Part shown: in pieces, positions 61,238-64,000 of the stretch | How the letters are laid out: each line of letters starts with the position of its first letter | Position numbering within the stretch: the first letter of the stretch is position 1 | NCBI RefSeq assembly: GCF_002574545.1 | Contig: NZ_NUGT01000004.1 | Coordinates: 1 to 64,000 of the forward strand | DNA from: Bacillus sp. AFS055030 | GTDB lineage: Bacteria > Bacillota > Bacilli > Bacillales > Bacillaceae_G | Length of the DNA stretch: 64,000 bases | Reading direction: 5' to 3' | The notes under the pieces: generated by a model | Databases searched by the model: none | Told to the model about the DNA's origin: nothing | The model's input: the letters and a program-made list of their open reading frames with translations, nothing else | Program-made: the position numbers and the translations under genes

Positions 61238-64000
61238 TTATAATCCTAACTCACTCTTTACAATCTCTAAAGTCTTCATTTTATATTTACTTTTTGGTTT
61301 TGGCGCATTTTCAACAGAAGGATTTTGCATTAAATAGTTCTTTTCTACGAATGCAAGGTCTTTTACATCAACGTTTCCATCTATATTAATATCTGCACTT
61401 CGTTTGTTTGTTCCCCAATATGTTTGAATAAATAATGCATCCAATACGTCAATTACATCGTCACCGTTTACATCTCCACCAAGTAGTAAAGGTAGATCGA
61501 TTTTTTTAAATTGACCGATCAATTCACCTTTTTCATTTAGCATACCAATTTTGAAATTATAATGACTTCTAAAATGTCCTGGAAGTTTTATAGTCATTTG
61601 GAGTGGTTGATCAGTAAGTGCTAAATGTGAAGCTTCAATTTTTCCAAACTGATTAAAGATTTGATTATATCGATTTCCTTTGGCATCTTGTATTAATACA
61701 TCTGCACCAACTTTACTGTAATCCCTTCTACTATCAAACGCCCCACCACTAGTTAATAAACCTTCAGCATATAAAAGAGATTTGATTTTCGAATAAGTAG
61801 GAACTAAATCAACATATGGTGAATTTGTAATCAGAGAATTCGTTTTACCTGATCTGTTAACATATGAACCAAATGTAAATATACCAGAACAATCTGGTCT
61901 TATTTCAAAATTATAATCTTTTACTTTAAAAGTAGCTTCCACTAAAGGAATATCCCCATTAAGAGTTTGCGTATTACTATCAGCAGTTTCTACAGTTACA
62001 ATATTTGCTGAAGTGTTGGTAAATTTAATTTCTCCTAGTTTACTAGAATCTGGGTGTAATCCAACGTTTTCGATATTTAAGAAATCTGAAGATGCACCTA
62101 TGTCTACAGTACCTTTTTTAAAATCGACAGCGTTCTTTAATACGACTTTCACATTTACTACATCACCCGGTTTTGCAGTCTCTTTATCCACAATTGCAGT
62201 CAAGTATGGTGTACCTTTTTTTACGATTTTAATTGTCTTAGGTGCAACACTACCATTTCCTGCAGGATCAACTACAACTAATTTAACAACCTTTACTCCA
62301 CTTCCAATAGGTACGTCATATTTGAATGTGCCATTTTTATCAACAGGTATTTCTACTGGCTGTTCTCCTTTTGCTAAATCATAGACTTTGTTTGCAGACT
62401 GATCAATCTTCATACCTGCTGCTTTATGCCCTTCAATATCTTGATCAAATACTGAACCGGTAATGGTAACTGATTTTTGACCTTCCTCGTATTCAATGAT
62501 ATCTCCTACTGGTCCATCGATCGTATATTTAGGCTTTCTATTATCAATTACTAAATCACGATATGCTGTGAACTGTTTACCAGTATCAGTTGTCGCAAGG
62601 AGTTTGATCTTGTAAAAACCATCATCTGCCACAACACGGGATGTACTAATACCGTTAGGGGATGCGTTATCAAACGGGTAATACGTACCATTAAAGAGAT
62701 TCAAATTAACTAAATCACCTTCATTTAAACTAAATCCATTCACTGCACCAAGATACCCTATTTCCTGACTCGTCTTTCCATCTTCCAATATGAAATCAAT
62801 ATTTCTAACATTTGATTTCATTTGAACTTGAGCAGTTATTGTCTTAATCGTGTTAGGACTTGTATATCCATCTCTATAGCGGTCTTCTGATAAGCCAAGT
62901 GATGATGTTTCAAAAACGCCTATTCCTTCTTCAACAACGTGTACACCAAAAGGAATTTTATATGTTTCTCTCGGATCATTTTGATTTGTGTAAACGATAT
63001 ACCCTTCATAATTACCTTTTTCAGCTGTTTTTGGTATAAAGATTGAAGCATTCATATTTTTTTGAGAATTAGCAGCTAGTTTAATAGTCGGTAAAATTGA
63101 AATTTTTACTCCGTTTTTATCAACATCTTTAGATCCACGTAAACCTGTTTGATATTTAACTGCTACATCAAATGTTTTTGTTTCATTTCCAGAATTTTTA
63201 AGAACAACTTTACGCTCTTCATTTACATCAGCACTTAGATCGACTGAACCAAAGCTTAATGCACCTGTTTCATCTTTTATTTTCTTTTCTTTCCCATTTT
63301 TTAAAATAGGTGTTTCATTTTGAACTTTCATTTCAATCGATGAATGCACTGCTTTATATATATCTACTCTACCTGCTCCTGATTCAAAAACACTATAATC
63401 CCTACTTAAAGGAGTAGCAGTATTCATTAGGATTGACTTGACATCACTCGGTTTTAAACTTGATTTTGCTTGGAGTAAAAGTGCAGCCATACCTGCAACA
63501 TTTGGCGTTGCCATAGATGTACCCGAAAGTCGTTCATAAGCGTATTCATAATCGTTTGGCTTATTTTTATTAATCATATAAGCTGGCACAGTAGAGAAAA
63601 CACCAACACCTGGAGCAGTAATTTCTGGCTTAATATCGTATGTCACACGAGCTGGTCCACGTGAACTAAAATCCGCTAACTCGTCTGCTTTTGTTTGAAT
63701 TTCTCCAAGTTCATTAAAAGTAAACGTACTTGCTGTATTAACTTTTGATTTCAAAGCTAGGCCTTGCGCATTTGTTAACGTGAATGTAGGAATATATTCT
63801 AATCCTTCACCTAAATAAGACGGTATAAGACCTTCATCTGGATTATTATTGAAAAGTAGCGCTGCTTGTGCACCATTTAATTTTGCATATTTTACTTTAT
63901 CTGCCAAAGTAATATTGTTCCCACGACTTATTAATACAACTTTCCCTTTTACATCTTTATTTTTATAGTCAGTTGATCCGCCATACCCAACATCAATTAT
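61238..64000 (-). CDS. Vpr-like subtilase with cohesin-like and dockerin domains (cut at window edge)
   Basis: 920 codons in the window; the frame is open through the right edge, so the signal peptide, propeptide and the catalytic Asp and His are outside. Seen are: the PA domain (DVKGKVVLISRGNNITLADK, KLNGAQAALLFNNNPDEGLI), then DFSSRGPA and the catalytic Ser in LSGTSMATPNVAG (about 63515). An Fn3-like stretch and a cohesin-like domain follow (AKPGDVVNVKVVLKNAVDFK ... NGDIPLVEATFKVKDYNFEI). A dockerin comes at the end, with two Ca-loop repeats (DVNGDDVIDVLDALFIQTYW and DINIDGNVDVKDLAFVEKNY). It is a large secreted protease. Confidence 0.92.
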   Translation of the reverse strand: MIDVGYGGSTDYKNKDVKGKVVLISRGNNITLADKVKYAKLNGAQAALLFNNNPDEGLIPSYLGEGLEYIPTFTLTNAQGLALKSKVNTASTFTFNELGEIQTKADELADFSSRGPARVTYDIKPEITAPGVGVFSTVPAYMINKNKPNDYEYAYERLSGTSMATPNVAGMAALLLQAKSSLKPSDVKSILMNTATPLSRDYSVFESGAGRVDIYKAVHSSIEMKVQNETPILKNGKEKKIKDETGALSFGSVDLSADVNEERKVVLKNSGNETKTFDVAVKYQTGLRGSKDVDKNGVKISILPTIKLAANSQKNMNASIFIPKTAEKGNYEGYIVYTNQNDPRETYKIPFGVHVVEEGIGVFETSSLGLSEDRYRDGYTSPNTIKTITAQVQMKSNVRNIDFILEDGKTSQEIGYLGAVNGFSLNEGDLVNLNLFNGTYYPFDNASPNGISTSRVVADDGFYKIKLLATTDTGKQFTAYRDLVIDNRKPKYTIDGPVGDIIEYEEGQKSVTITGSVFDQDIEGHKAAGMKIDQSANKVYDLAKGEQPVEIPVDKNGTFKYDVPIGSGVKVVKLVVVDPAGNGSVAPKTIKIVKKGTPYLTAIVDKETAKPGDVVNVKVVLKNAVDFKKGTVDIGASSDFLNIENVGLHPDSSKLGEIKFTNTSANIVTVETADSNTQTLNGDIPLVEATFKVKDYNFEIRPDCSGIFTFGSYVNRSGKTNSLITNSPYVDLVPTYSKIKSLLYAEGLLTSGGAFDSRRDYSKVGADVLIQDAKGNRYNQIFNQFGKIEASHLALTDQPLQMTIKLPGHFRSHYNFKIGMLNEKGELIGQFKKIDLPLLLGGDVNGDDVIDVLDALFIQTYWGTNKRSADINIDGNVDVKDLAFVEKNYLMQNPSVENAPKPKSKYKMKTLEIVKSELGL

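Overview
The window looks like chromosome from a low-GC, spore-forming Bacillaceae. The signs are an alpha/beta-type small acid-soluble spore protein, Bacillus-style GGAGG ribosome sites, frequent TTG/GTG starts, S-box riboswitches, a DinR/LexA-type SOS box, an AbrB-type regulator, and secreted bacillolysin, subtilisin-like proteases and cereus-type phospholipase C. No rRNA, tRNA, CRISPR array or intact insertion sequence was seen. The species is not determined.

Layout: 0.1-3.4 kb is a circular-bacteriocin operon (minus strand) with a 93-residue precursor of the amylocyclicin/circularin kind, followed by membrane proteins and an ABC ATPase in overlapping frames. 3.4-5.7 kb holds two copies of a long untranslated leader in front of a small membrane protein and a secreted protein. 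A third copy lies at 38.1 kb in front of another secreted protein, and a shared GTAAACGTTTAC operator occurs at both places. 5.7-9.1 kb holds gene remnants and small housekeeping genes. 9.2-15.2 kb is an oligopeptide permease operon behind two tandem SAM-I riboswitches. 15.7-21.6 kb holds a DUF2975/XRE pair, GNAT, LysR, PP2C, a phospholipase C fused to a beta/gamma-crystallin-like domain, and a DUF1003 gene with a switch-like leader. 22-26.8 kb is a TetR / NCS1 permease / DUF917 / hydantoinase operon behind three repeated operators.

27.4-38.9 kb holds a 1253-residue subtilase, a Schlafen-type AlbA_2 protein beside a RelA/SpoT-domain synthetase, a 26-codon SOS-controlled membrane peptide, an AbrB with a duplicated DNA-binding domain, SASP, patatin and the third secreted-protein locus. 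39-49.8 kb holds a solitary ftsZ with an 11 x 9-residue repeat linker, a CDF transporter, a PBP4B-like hydrolase, a MarR/DUF3238/azoreductase locus, TcyP and an ArsR-SRPBCC pair. 49.8-54.1 kb is hutU-hutI with an MFS transporter; hutH and hutG are not here. 54.3-64 kb holds VOC, DinB, TPR and AraC-type genes, a lipoprotein made of a subtilase-propeptide-like domain, bacillolysin, and a subtilase with cohesin-like and dockerin domains that runs off the right edge.

Themes: secretion of proteases, phospholipase and bacteriocin-like products; peptide and amino-acid scavenging (opp, tcyP, hut); and many small membrane proteins, several too short for ordinary gene calling. Remnants of four genes (a hydrolase, a DUF3139 gene, an ECF sigma/anti-sigma pair, a Fic protein) show ongoing gene decay between intact genes. 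Several genes appear to start at AUC rather than AUG.
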